Below the pieces are notes generated by a model. The model was not told the origin of the DNA. It searched no databases and saw only the letters and a program-made list of their open reading frames with translations. Below, in pieces: positions 1 through 6,807 of a stretch of DNA of 64,000 bases. Source of the DNA: Domibacillus tundrae (GTDB taxonomy: Bacteria > Bacillota > Bacilli > Bacillales > Domibacillaceae). Each line of letters opens with the position of its first letter. The first letter of the stretch is position 1. The stretch is taken from NCBI RefSeq assembly GCF_000970675.1, contig NZ_LAJA01000012.1, positions 19,554-83,553 of the forward strand. Reading direction: 5' to 3'. Both the position numbers and the translations under genes were made by a program.

Positions 1-29
1 GAAAATAATATTTGTTCTTAAAATTCAAA

Positions 30-85
30 TAACCCTTACCAAATCAAAGCAGCAATGCTCCCCGTTTGGTAAGGGTTATTTTCGT
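30..85 (+). terminator. Intrinsic terminator of a gene upstream of the window
   Basis: A perfect 14-bp inverted repeat (30-43 pairs with 65-78) is followed by a T-rich stretch on the plus strand. It probably ends a plus-strand gene lying just outside the window. Confidence 0.7.
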
Positions 86-272
86 TTAATGTCTTTACGT
101 TCAGAAAAGGTTGATATATATCTGTATTCAACCCGCAGTCAAGGTGTACCCCATTTTCCTAAAACACCCCCCATATGAAAAATAGAAAGAAGCGGGGTAA
201 TAATCTGCCTCGCTCTGTGTACATTCATTATATAAGTAACAAGAAAAATAATTGAATACCTTATAACCCAAG

Positions 273-307
273 AAGCCTTCCTGCAGTTGAATCAGGAAGG
301 CTTTTTC
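273..307 (+). terminator. Intrinsic terminator-like hairpin
   Basis: An 11-bp perfect stem (273-283 with 293-303) is followed by a short T run on the plus strand. No plus-strand gene precedes it inside the window, so it is a second terminator or a relic. Confidence 0.55.
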
Positions 308-346
308 ACAATTGCAATGCCAGAATAAGTACAAATAATTTAGAAC

Positions 347-379
347 AAAAAAGAGATGCCTTATTGAGACACCTCTTTT
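347..379 (-). terminator. Terminator of the exonuclease gene
   Basis: The stem AAAGAGGTGTC/GGCATCTCTTT (with G-U pairs) runs into a U stretch on the minus strand, about 25 nt beyond the stop codon of the exonuclease gene. Confidence 0.65.
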
Positions 380-403
380 CACGCAGACTATCGTGTTGAC
401 ATT

Positions 404-1237
404 TCAGCATTTGGCAAGCAGCAATGCTTTCTGGGATACATATTTCTCAGATGCCTCTTGTTTTTGCGCGTCAAACTCGGTTTTAAAAACAGCCGTTACG
501 TGTTCATTCAGATCAAGTGCAGCGGCCCGATCCAGCCAGATGGGGCTGGTAAAGAAGGCATCGAATGCCACATCGTCTACGTCATGCTTCTTCATATACA
601 CAAAGATGCATTTCATTAATTGCCTTTTCCCGCTGGATTTCAGTGTATCTTCATACAGATACCGTTCTTCAGGTGTTTTGTTTGATTTGTACGTCGCATG
701 AACATCCAGTTTTCCGTGAAGATAGCGAAACACTTTTAAGGTATTCATCGAATCATCCAAGCTGTTGTGTGCCTGCCCGTCTGCTTCGATTTGGAACACC
801 TCCATCGTTTTGGCCAGGCTGGGGGTGTTGCCGTTGAAGGTATCGTACAGGCCAAACTGAAGAATCGGCAATATGTCAATATAGCTGGACAGGTTCAGGG
901 AAGGAAGTCTGTAACGTTCGCATTCCTTTTCCAAGAACCGAAAATCTTCTTTCCCCCATGTCACAAAACAAGATTCCTCCGTGCCAAGAAACGCCTTGAA
1001 TTTCTTTAATACGTGCGGAAAGGCCGGCGCGGAAGACACATCCCGCTGCGTGATGCCTGTTAGTTTTTTCGTAAACGATGTTAACCGTTCTGCTGGCTTC
1101 ACCAGGGATGAAAAGACATCGACCACGTCCAATGTAGCGGGCGACACTTTCAGGGCCGAGAGTTCGATAATTTCTTCCAGGTGGTGCGGGTCCCATTTCG
1201 ATGCGTTCCATTCAATATCAAGTACGATGTAATTCAC
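404..1237 (-). CDS. DEDDh-family 3'-5' exonuclease (KapD/RNase T-like)
   Basis: A 277-residue protein with the layout of a DnaQ/RNase T-type exonuclease. Exo I is visible as DIEWN with Asp7 and Glu9, Exo II as WGKEDF with Asp98, and Exo III as H157-x4-D162, which gives the complete DEDDh catalytic set. The family hydrolyses nucleotides from 3' ends using two metal ions. KapD of Bacillus, an inhibitor of the KinA route to sporulation, is a relative, but this protein has about 70 extra C-terminal residues (predicted helical), so the specific role is open. Translation starts at a GTG with AGGA five bases upstream. It is monocistronic with its own terminator. Family assignment is firm, substrate is not. 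Confidence 0.85.
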   Translation of the reverse strand: MNYIVLDIEWNASKWDPHHLEEIIELSALKVSPATLDVVDVFSSLVKPAERLTSFTKKLTGITQRDVSSAPAFPHVLKKFKAFLGTEESCFVTWGKEDFRFLEKECERYRLPSLNLSSYIDILPILQFGLYDTFNGNTPSLAKTMEVFQIEADGQAHNSLDDSMNTLKVFRYLHGKLDVHATYKSNKTPEERYLYEDTLKSSGKRQLMKCIFVYMKKHDVDDVAFDAFFTSPIWLDRAAALDLNEHVTAVFKTEFDAQKQEASEKYVSQKALLLAKC

Positions 1238-1353
1238 AGTATCCTGCCTTTCTCATTGTTTGTTTCTCATTATACAGCCATTTGAAAAAAACAGGGAAAA
1301 ATGTTTTTTTCGGACTCTTCGAAAGAAACAGGAATACAAATAAAAAAGCAGAA

Positions 1354-1518
1354 CTACATCAGATGAAATTGAAAAATGAGTGGACGAGCTGATAGGTCTG
1401 TAATGAATGTCACTTCGTACCCAAACTCTTCTAGAAATAATTTTAAATATCTTATATGATGCCTATACTCCTCAATGGTTCGTGGACGTACTCCTTCTAC
1501 ATTACATATGCTCTTGCC
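1354..1518 (-). pseudogene. Decayed tyrosine recombinase/integrase N-terminal fragment
   Basis: The minus strand reads, without a start codon, through VEGVRPRTIEEYRHH and YLKLFLEEFGYEVTFITDL before losing similarity and stopping at 1354-1356. The RTIEEYRxHxRYxxxFL pattern is typical of the SAM-like N-terminal (core-binding) domain of phage and transposon tyrosine integrases. About 45 codons remain and there is no catalytic domain. It lies about 190 bp downstream (in transcriptional sense) of the 3' end of tRNA-Arg, a common integration target, so it is probably the scar of a lost element. Assignment is by eye from sequence pattern only. Confidence 0.5.
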
Positions 1519-1702
1519 ATACTATTATGCCCTTCTAATTGTAATGGAGGACACCACAAGGCAGCCATCTGTCCCAAAAACGTCCAAAGCTTTGTCCTAC
1601 AGCCCAACCAAAAAACACGAAAAAAAAGGTTGATATATGTCGGACACTCAGATTATTTCTAACCTTGAGAACCTTAGTACATCAACCCTTTTTCAAAAAA
1701 AG

Positions 1703-1776
1703 CGTCCCAGATAGGAATCGAACCTACGACCTACAGCTTAGGAGGCTGTTGCTCTATCCTACTGAGCTACTGGGAC
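1703..1776 (-). tRNA. tRNA-Arg (anticodon CCU)
   Basis: The reverse complement folds as a complete tRNA: acceptor stem GTCCCAG/CTGGGAC, D arm GCTC-AGTAGGATA-GAGC, anticodon stem ACAGC/GCTGT with loop CTCCTAA (anticodon CCT), and T arm GTAGG-TTCGATT-CCTAT, then discriminator G. CCA is not encoded. It decodes the AGG codon. Intrinsic T run follows directly. Confidence 0.97.
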
Positions 1777-1833
1777 ATACAAAATAATGTGAACTGTTCC
1801 ATTATATTTTTAAAAAGAAAACTTTTCAAGTAA

Positions 1834-2075
1834 TCAGAAGTTCTCCTTAACAAATCTCCGGTCTCCTCCAACAGCCTCTTTCTTCATTCGCTGGTTATGC
1901 AAATGATTTAAAGTGTTGCGAAGATCTCTTGCACAGTCATAAGCGCTCACTGGAACTTAATGATTTAACACCTTCGACGAGCCAAAGATTTATTCAAGAC
2001 CAAGTCCAAAATCATAGTTTCAAACCCAGGACTTTGCAGTGCCGCATTTCGTGTTAGCCATTTTTGGGGAACTCC
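1834..2075 (-). pseudogene. Unrecognised decayed coding stretch
   Basis: Two short minus-strand open stretches in different frames have protein-like composition: 1965-2075 (GVPQKWLTRNAALQSPGFET then a Leu-rich helix) and 1834-1950 (SAYDCARDLRNTLNHLHNQR then KKEAVGGDRRFVKENF). Neither has a good start, and stops and frame changes separate them. They may be two pieces of one dead gene. No family is recognised. From here to 2290 I see no other gene. Confidence 0.25.
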
Positions 2076-2292
2076 TTTTTATTTATGTCTGTTTTAAAAT
2101 GGATGTAACTATAGTACTTCTATAGATTGCAAAAAAAAGAAAATGTTCAAAAAGGAATAGCTTGTTTTTGCACTTTTGAGCATGTAACCTGTTTGAATAA
2201 TTAACATTTATAATATTTTTTAAATAAAAAGTAATATTTTTCTTTGCTTTGTAATATTTATAGTATATAAATAGGTAAATGGAGGCGTTTAC

Positions 2293-2466
2293 ATGTCAAT
2301 GGAGTCTAAAACTAGTTCATATGATGGAAGAGAAATTGTAGATCTTGGGGTGCAAAAAAATTACAAGACAATCGTTGTGAAACCACAAAACATTACGGTA
2401 TCTGCAATTCAGGATGCCACACAAAAACCGTCGTATTATGATGGAAGCGGCAAATTATCGTTCTAA
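2293..2466 (+). CDS. Orphan 57-residue protein with repeated YDG motif
   Basis: An ATG with GGAGG 7 bases upstream opens a 57-codon frame ending at 2464-2466 and followed by a strong terminator. The protein begins MSMESKTSSYDGREIVDLG and ends PSYYDGSGKLSF, so a SxYDGx motif occurs at both ends around a short basic and beta-prone centre. There is no signal peptide, membrane segment or Cys. It is absent from my memory of characterised families. Good ribosome site, isolated transcription unit and AT-rich promoter region support a real gene. Possible roles (peptide precursor, small regulator) are guesses. Confidence 0.55.
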   Translation: MSMESKTSSYDGREIVDLGVQKNYKTIVVKPQNITVSAIQDATQKPSYYDGSGKLSF

Positions 2467-2507
2467 TAGAAATAGAATTATTGCAAAAATCAAAATCTGA
2501 TTTAATG

Positions 2508-2537
2508 AAAAAAACGCCAGATAAATGGCGTTTTTTT
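2508..2537. terminator. Bidirectional terminator
   Basis: Stem AAAAAAACGCCA/TGGCGTTTTTTT with a 6-nt loop lies between the convergent 57-residue ORF and the next minus-strand gene and can serve both. Confidence 0.85.
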
Positions 2538-2539
2538 CA

Positions 2540-2743
2540 TTATTGATTGTCTCGATTGTTTTTTTTGTTGCCTGTTAAATTGTTTGCAGCGTTTTTAGTT
2601 GCATCAACAGTATTCATTGCAACATTTTCTGTTGTTTCTAAAGCATTATGCACTGTTTCAAATGCAGATCCTGCTGTGTTCTTAATGCTCTCTGCGACAC
2701 TTTTGTCATTTTTTTGATTTTGATTGTTTCTTTGGTTAGTCAT
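2540..2743 (-). CDS. Small Asn/Thr-rich LEA-like amphipathic protein
   Basis: A 67-residue hydrophilic protein with a GGAGGTG ribosome site. After an Asn/Gln-rich head, residues 14-58 form heptad-like repeats of the type ENVAMNTVDATKNAANNL with regularly placed Ala, Val and Thr, as in CsbD-, YtxH- or LEA-like stress and spore proteins. There is no signal peptide. It may protect cell structures in stress or spores, but no specific family match is certain. Stands alone between terminators. Confidence 0.6.
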   Translation of the reverse strand: MTNQRNNQNQKNDKSVAESIKNTAGSAFETVHNALETTENVAMNTVDATKNAANNLTGNKKNNRDNQ

Positions 2744-2829
2744 TAAGTTTCACCTCCTAAACAGGAGTAGGATATGTATTATATGATTAATTATTCAGAC
2801 TATCTATACGAATAAATTATTTTCAATGC

Positions 2830-3216
2830 TTATTTACCAAAAAGCTTTTTCTCGATTTTCTGCTCATAATTTTTAAAAATGCCTGAATTTGTATCGATTC
2901 TCTTTTTGGACAGCATTTGATTGTAGCGAAGCATTTTTTCGTTTAATTGGCGTTTCAATTCCTGTTTTTGTTCAGGGTCTATACAGTCATTTATGAGCCG
3001 CTCAAGATTGCGTATGTCCTGGCGAAGATTTGCATCTTCCGGTGTAAATCCTGCATTTTTCATCATTCTAACCGACATACGCAGCTCTGGCGGCAAATGT
3101 TCGAATTCATCCTTCGGCAGCGGCTTGCCGGCGCCAGGCAAATTGTCAAACACGCCTTCTTCAAGCGCTTTTTTGATTCGCTCTTCTGCAATACGAAATG
3201 AGTCCATGTCAACCAC
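2830..3216 (-). CDS. DUF1992 (DnaJ-homologue subfamily C28 domain) protein
   Basis: A 128-residue protein beginning MVDMDSFRIAEERIKKALEE and containing GVFDNLPGAGKPLP, the signature of DUF1992, also called the DnaJC28 conserved domain. The PGxGKPL core is followed by two charged helices with coiled-coil character (residues about 65-105). The family is widespread but without an established function, and no J domain is present. It is a single gene; its promoter region faces the promoter of the antisense RNA of the toxin locus. Confidence 0.85.
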   Translation of the reverse strand: MVDMDSFRIAEERIKKALEEGVFDNLPGAGKPLPKDEFEHLPPELRMSVRMMKNAGFTPEDANLRQDIRNLERLINDCIDPEQKQELKRQLNEKMLRYNQMLSKKRIDTNSGIFKNYEQKIEKKLFGK

Positions 3217-3261
3217 TCCATTTTAATATTGTTGGTCTTTATCATAGCAAAACTATTTTCG

Positions 3262-3290
3262 TTTTCAAAATGGCTTCAATCGGGTATAAT
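3262..3290 (+). promoter_or_regulatory. Promoter of the candidate type I antitoxin RNA
   Basis: A perfect TATAAT at 3285-3290 lies 17 bp after TTTTCA (3262-3267). No open reading frame follows on the plus strand before the terminator at 3396-3446, which points to a short untranslated RNA. Confidence 0.6.
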
Positions 3291-3311
3291 GACAGTAGAT
3301 CAGCATACATT

Positions 3312-3348
3312 AAAAAAGCCGTTTCGATGTGTCCAGCATCGAAACGGC
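3312..3348 (-). terminator. Terminator of the toxin mRNA
   Basis: Perfect 12-bp stem (3318-3329 with 3337-3348) followed by six U on the minus strand. On the plus strand no T run follows, so it is directional. Confidence 0.8.
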
Positions 3349-3395
3349 GATCACAATAGCTGGTTTCCATTATGGGAATCGGCGTCACAACAGGC

Positions 3396-3446
3396 TAAAA
3401 CCGCCCGGGCTCGCTAAAACCTCAAGGGCGGTTTTAATCTTTTTTC
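3396..3446 (+). terminator. Terminator of the antisense RNA
   Basis: Stem TAAAACCGCCC (3396-3406) with GGGCGGTTTTA (3426-3436) followed by ATCTTTTTT on the plus strand. It overlaps the stop codon of the toxin gene on the other strand. Confidence 0.75.
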
Positions 3447-3517
3447 TGGAATGACAGAATTGAAATAACCAGCCCCGTAAATGCTACGGTGAACATAAGT
3501 GATTCAAATACAGTCAT
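3434..3517 (-). CDS. Putative holin-like type I toxin (27 residues)
   Basis: ATG at 3515-3517 with a near-perfect GGAGGTGAGG ribosome site 6-8 bases upstream opens a 27-residue peptide: MTVFESLMFTVAFTGLVIS then ILSFQKKD. One hydrophobic membrane helix (about residues 6-22) is followed by a basic tail. This is the form of the Firmicute holin-like toxin family (Hol_Tox: MTxxESLxxMxxFxxxxxxxLxxxxKK). Such toxins insert into the membrane and are held off by an antisense RNA. The surrounding sequence carries all expected control parts (see neighbouring entries). Too short for normal gene finders. Family call is by pattern recognition. Confidence 0.75.
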   Translation of the reverse strand: MTVFESLMFTVAFTGLVISILSFQKKD

Positions 3518-3519
3518 AC

Positions 3520-3581
3520 AGCCTCACCTCCATTCCTGCAAAGACATGCTTTGACAGTGGAGTGAGCCGACCACCCTTGAG
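3520..3581 (-). promoter_or_regulatory. Toxin 5' UTR: sequestered ribosome site and 5'-3' pairing arm
   Basis: In the toxin mRNA the segment GGCUCAC-UCCA (from 3558-3568) can pair with the Shine-Dalgarno segment UGGAGGUGAGGCU (from 3520-3532), hiding the ribosome site. Further upstream CUCAAGGGUGGU (from 3570-3581) is complementary, with one G-U pair, to ACCGCCCUUGAG in the 3' part of the same mRNA (from 3421-3432). Such double control is known for type I toxins. Confidence 0.6.
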
Positions 3582-3603
3582 AAACCTTTACTATTGCTTC
3601 TTA

Positions 3604-3612
3604 ATTATAACA
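3604..3612 (-). promoter_or_regulatory. Toxin promoter, extended -10
   Basis: Minus strand reads TGTTATAAT, a TG-N-TATAAT extended -10 (TATAAT at 3609-3604). The -35 region is poor. Predicted start near 3597 gives an mRNA of about 285 nt. Confidence 0.55.
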
Positions 3613-3653
3613 CATGCCCGAATATCAGTTCGAGATATTTATAGAATAAATGT

Positions 3654-3690
3654 AAAAAAGCATCCTTTTTCACAGAAGGATACTTTTTTG
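3654..3690. terminator. Terminator after the ArAE-family gene
   Basis: Stem AAAAAAGCATCC/GGATACTTTTTT with one mismatch and T runs on both sides, between the end of the minus-strand transporter gene and the toxin promoter. Confidence 0.6.
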
Positions 3691-3756
3691 TAACTGTTAA
3701 TCAGCCAAGTCATGTTTTTTATTTCTACCTGTTTTAAACGATTGTCTTCAATTTTC

Positions 3757-4788
3757 TCAATTCTTTCTTACCTTGTAATACTGATCAATTAATTGATCCA
3801 GCCGCTGCAAGTAAAACGAATATTCAATAATGGAAGAGGCTACAATAAATAAACGGGATTTTCGTTCTTTGTTTTGCATGTAAATATCCTGTGACCGCTC
3901 AAAAAATGCTGCACTTTCCTTCATAATATTCATTTCATATTCACCTTCTAGTTTCCTTGTTTTTCCTTCGTATTTTAAAAATAAATATTCATGGTATTTT
4001 ATGAGCTGTTCAATATGACGATCAAAAAAATGATCCTCTTCGTCACTAGCCCCGCTTTGAAAATAGTGCTCTTCGATATTCTCTAATATTTCTTCCCCCT
4101 GCTGAAGCGTCTTGAGCATCTGTTTAAACACAACGATTTCCCGCACATCAAGCGGTTTTAATTTGGACAGTTTTGCACGTTCTTCATCGAAAATTTTATA
4201 CTGATCTTCCAATTTTCGAATATCTTGCTGAAGCTGTTTACTTTGCCCGTGGAAAGACGTTTCAGTTAATTCATTAGAAACAGCTGTACGCAGCAGCAAT
4301 GACATATTTTGAAAAACAGACGTTGTTTTTTCAAGATAATTCTTTTTATAGTTTGGTGGTATAATAAGCAGGTTGACGACCAAAGCAGACCCAATCCCGA
4401 CCAGGATGATGAAAAAGCGGTTGAGTATAAAATCGATATCTTCATTGCCTGGAGCACTCATAATGGCCAGTACAGTAACGAGCGTCAGCGGGATCGTGCT
4501 TTCCATTTTCATTTTTAAGCTTAATGAAATAACCAGCATCATCAACAGCCCAATGATAATCGGATTGTCCCCTAAAAAGTAAATGGAAAAAAGGGCTACT
4601 GCAGCACCAATCGTATTGGTTACAACCTGATCCAGCAGCTGTCTCCAAGAACGGTAAATGGATGGCTGAATCGTAAAAACAGCTGCCACTGCTGCAAAAA
4701 CAGCCGGCTCAAGGTTTAAGAACAAACATATGTATAGCGATAGTGTTACGGCAATGCCTGTTTTAAAGACGCGCGGACCTAACGTCAT
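3757..4788 (-). CDS. Aromatic acid exporter (ArAE/FUSC) family membrane protein
   Basis: A 343-residue protein. The N-terminal half (about residues 8-150) has five to six membrane helices with the family segment AAVAAVFTIQPSIYRSWRQ, typical of ArAE_1 proteins such as B. subtilis YqjA and YgaE. The C-terminal half (about 150-340) is a soluble charged helical region with coiled-coil character, the ArAE_1_C domain. The family is related to the FUSC efflux pumps; substrates in Bacillus are unproven. Start ATG has a usable AGGAGGAATGA-type upstream region. Single-gene unit. Confidence 0.85.
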   Translation of the reverse strand: MTLGPRVFKTGIAVTLSLYICLFLNLEPAVFAAVAAVFTIQPSIYRSWRQLLDQVVTNTIGAAVALFSIYFLGDNPIIIGLLMMLVISLSLKMKMESTIPLTLVTVLAIMSAPGNEDIDFILNRFFIILVGIGSALVVNLLIIPPNYKKNYLEKTTSVFQNMSLLLRTAVSNELTETSFHGQSKQLQQDIRKLEDQYKIFDEERAKLSKLKPLDVREIVVFKQMLKTLQQGEEILENIEEHYFQSGASDEEDHFFDRHIEQLIKYHEYLFLKYEGKTRKLEGEYEMNIMKESAAFFERSQDIYMQNKERKSRLFIVASSIIEYSFYLQRLDQLIDQYYKVRKN

Positions 4789-4818
4789 CTTTCATTCCTC
4801 CTGTTTTGCTTTTCAATA

Positions 4819-4858
4819 CAAAAAAAGACACTTTCACTTGATTTTAGTGAAAGTGTCT
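4819..4858 (-). terminator. Terminator of the DJ-1/PfpI gene
   Basis: Perfect 13-bp stem (4826-4838 with 4846-4858) with seven U on the minus strand, directly downstream of the DJ-1 gene. Confidence 0.85.
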
Positions 4859-4879
4859 AAATAAAGAAAGATATTTGCC

Positions 4880-5563
4880 CTACTTATTTACCTTTTTTAA
4901 GGCATTCACCAGTTCCTCACCCATTAATTCAGATGAAAATGGATCACGGCTCGTAACAATTTGATCGTCTGCCCAAACGGCATGTGCTTTCTTTTCAAGA
5001 CTGCCTTGGTTGTACTGTGCTACTTCTGTTAATTCGTCCTCAAGACTGAACGGCAGAATATCAAGCAATCCTTCCGGCTCAATTTCATTCGGATAACCGG
5101 TCACCGCTTTGCCTGCAATAATGCTTTTGCCGTCTGGACGATTTGTCCAAATAAGCGGTGCCGGGCCATGGCATTCCGCTGCCACAATTCCTTTATTGTC
5201 ATAAATGGTATTGACCAGCTTATGAAGGGATTCGTCTTTTGCTAAGTCATACATCGCCCCGTGCCCGCCCACAATCAGAACCGCATCATACTTAAGCGCG
5301 TCTACTTCTGATAGTTTTAACGTATTATCTGCGCGGCCGGACTCGTATAATGCTTTATATTTGCCTGTTGGATCATAGTCTTCTTGCAGACTTACTTGAT
5401 CCAGCACTGGTTTGCCGCCAAGTGGCGATGCGAGATCAACAGTATGGCCTGCTCCTTCTAAGAGTTCAAGCGGTGCAAAAAGTTCCTCTGCCCACCAGCC
5501 GGTTTCATAATTATTTTTCTCATCTTTATGTCCACTTGATAAAATTGCAATAATGTTCGCCAT
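4880..5563 (-). CDS. DJ-1/PfpI family protein (Hsp31-like glutamine amidotransferase fold)
   Basis: A 227-residue protein starting MANIIAILSSG; this ATG has AGAAGGAG upstream, whereas the frame open further upstream has no ribosome site and poor composition. The nucleophile elbow AAECHGPAPL places the reactive Cys, with an acidic Glu earlier (GWWAEE) and LIVGGHGAMYDL in between, all features of the GATase1_Hsp31-like group. Members act as glyoxalases, deglycases or chaperones; which applies here is unknown. Single gene with strong terminator. Confidence 0.88.
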   Translation of the reverse strand: MANIIAILSSGHKDEKNNYETGWWAEELFAPLELLEGAGHTVDLASPLGGKPVLDQVSLQEDYDPTGKYKALYESGRADNTLKLSEVDALKYDAVLIVGGHGAMYDLAKDESLHKLVNTIYDNKGIVAAECHGPAPLIWTNRPDGKSIIAGKAVTGYPNEIEPEGLLDILPFSLEDELTEVAQYNQGSLEKKAHAVWADDQIVTSRDPFSSELMGEELVNALKKVNK

Positions 5564-5807
5564 AAAAAAACACTCCTTCTCTACATCTTCATCTACAAGA
5601 TACCCGGTTTTATAAGAAATAATCACTTGGACATAAATTTGGTAAAGAATCCATCCGCAATTTTCCTTTTTCGGAAACGGAAATGCAAACTGTTGAATTT
5701 TTTGTGACACCGCCGCTAAAGGATTGTTTTTTACTACTAATAGGATTAGCATAGGAGAAGGCGAAAAGATCATTGTAATTCTTGTTTACCTGCCTTAAAC
5801 CGCTTAA

Positions 5808-5825
5808 TTGTGAATATATTAACAA
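5808..5825. promoter_or_regulatory. Rex-like operator upstream of qoxA
   Basis: TTGTGAATATATTAACAA is an 18-bp near-perfect palindrome and differs at one position from the Rex box TTGTGAA-N4-TTCACAA. It lies 44 bp before the qoxA start. Rex senses NADH/NAD+ and in Bacillus represses respiratory and fermentative genes; control of qox here is inference. Confidence 0.55.
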
Positions 5826-5868
5826 TCTTTTCGCTTTACTAGGTAACTATATAAGAAAGGGGTATAGC

Positions 5869-6789
5869 ATGAAAAAGAAATGGCTGTTACTGTCAGCAAT
5901 GTTCACTATTGCTACGGTGCTTGCAGGGTGTGAAAACCCGCTTATGGTACTTGATCCAAAAGGACCGCAGGCCAAAACGTTATCTGACACAATCATTTTG
6001 TCCATCATTGTGATGGCTGGCATTTTATTTGTCGTTTACGTGTTATATGCGTTTATGCTTATTAAATACCGGGCTTCAAAAATGGGAGACGATTATGAAC
6101 CTCCTCATGAACACGGCAGCAAAACACTTGAAATTATTTGGACGGTTATTCCGATCATTATCGTTTTGTTTTTGTCTGTTGTGACCGTTCGGACGACGAG
6201 CGAAGTTGAAAGCAAGCCATTAGGCTATGAAGACCAGGAGCCGCTTGTTATTTATGCATCATCATCGAACTGGAAGTGGCACTTCAGCTATCCAGAAGAA
6301 GGAATTGAAACGGTGAACTATGTGAATATGCCCGTGGATCGTCCTGTTGAATTCCGGCTTTATTCATACGGACCGATTACAAGCTTCTGGATTCCACAGC
6401 TTGCCGGTCAAAAATATGCCATGAGCGCCCATGTAACCAAAATTAATATGGCTGCGGATGTGCCTGGATCGTTTATGGGCCGGAACTCAAACTTTAACGG
6501 ACAAGGCTACGCTCAAATGGAATTTGAAGCGCAGGCAATGACGGCTGCAGATTACGATGAATGGGTAAACGATGTAAAAGATACGGCACCTGAATTAACG
6601 GAATCAGACTTTGATGAATTGCTGGAAACAGATTTCGTAGGACGTAAATCGTATTCATCCACCCATCTTGAATTCAGCCCAGCACCTGAAGGGGAACATC
6701 ATGGATCACCAGTATCCAATGAAGAAGACATGGAGACTGCTCCTTCTTCTGAAACCGATCACTTCCACCATAAGGATGCGGAACAATGA
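5869..6789 (+). CDS. qoxA: Cytochrome aa3 quinol oxidase subunit II
   Basis: 306 residues from ATG 5869 with AGAAAGGGG upstream (the frame extends further 5' but the lipoprotein signal fixes this start). Residues 1-21 are a lipoprotein signal ending LAGC, so Cys21 is lipidated. Two membrane helices (about 38-62 and 80-102) precede a periplasmic-side cupredoxin domain. The CuA ligands (Cys pair, His, Met) are missing, which marks a quinol rather than cytochrome c oxidase. The tail is His/Glu-rich (TDHFHHKD). First gene of qoxABCD, 18 bp before qoxB. Confidence 0.97.
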   Translation: MKKKWLLLSAMFTIATVLAGCENPLMVLDPKGPQAKTLSDTIILSIIVMAGILFVVYVLYAFMLIKYRASKMGDDYEPPHEHGSKTLEIIWTVIPIIIVLFLSVVTVRTTSEVESKPLGYEDQEPLVIYASSSNWKWHFSYPEEGIETVNYVNMPVDRPVEFRLYSYGPITSFWIPQLAGQKYAMSAHVTKINMAADVPGSFMGRNSNFNGQGYAQMEFEAQAMTAADYDEWVNDVKDTAPELTESDFDELLETDFVGRKSYSSTHLEFSPAPEGEHHGSPVSNEEDMETAPSSETDHFHHKDAEQ

Positions 6790-6807
6790 TGAAAGGAGCT
6801 ACACAAA

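Larger units (their letters stand above)
3297..3446 (+). ncRNA. Candidate antisense (type I antitoxin) RNA
   Basis: Inferred transcript of about 150 nt from the promoter at 3262-3290 to the intrinsic terminator at 3396-3446. It is fully complementary to the 3' half of the toxin mRNA, which ends at 3312. This convergent overlap is the architecture of B. subtilis txpA/RatA and bsrG/SR4. Sequence supports promoter and terminator; transcription itself is inferred. Confidence 0.6.

Noticed and set aside
128..382. 84-residue minus-strand ORF in the first intergenic region
   Set aside because: It runs through two hairpins and has no ribosome site or protein-like pattern.
1456..1662. 68-residue plus-strand ORF opposite the integrase remnant
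   Set aside because: No ribosome site; the minus strand explains the coding signal better.
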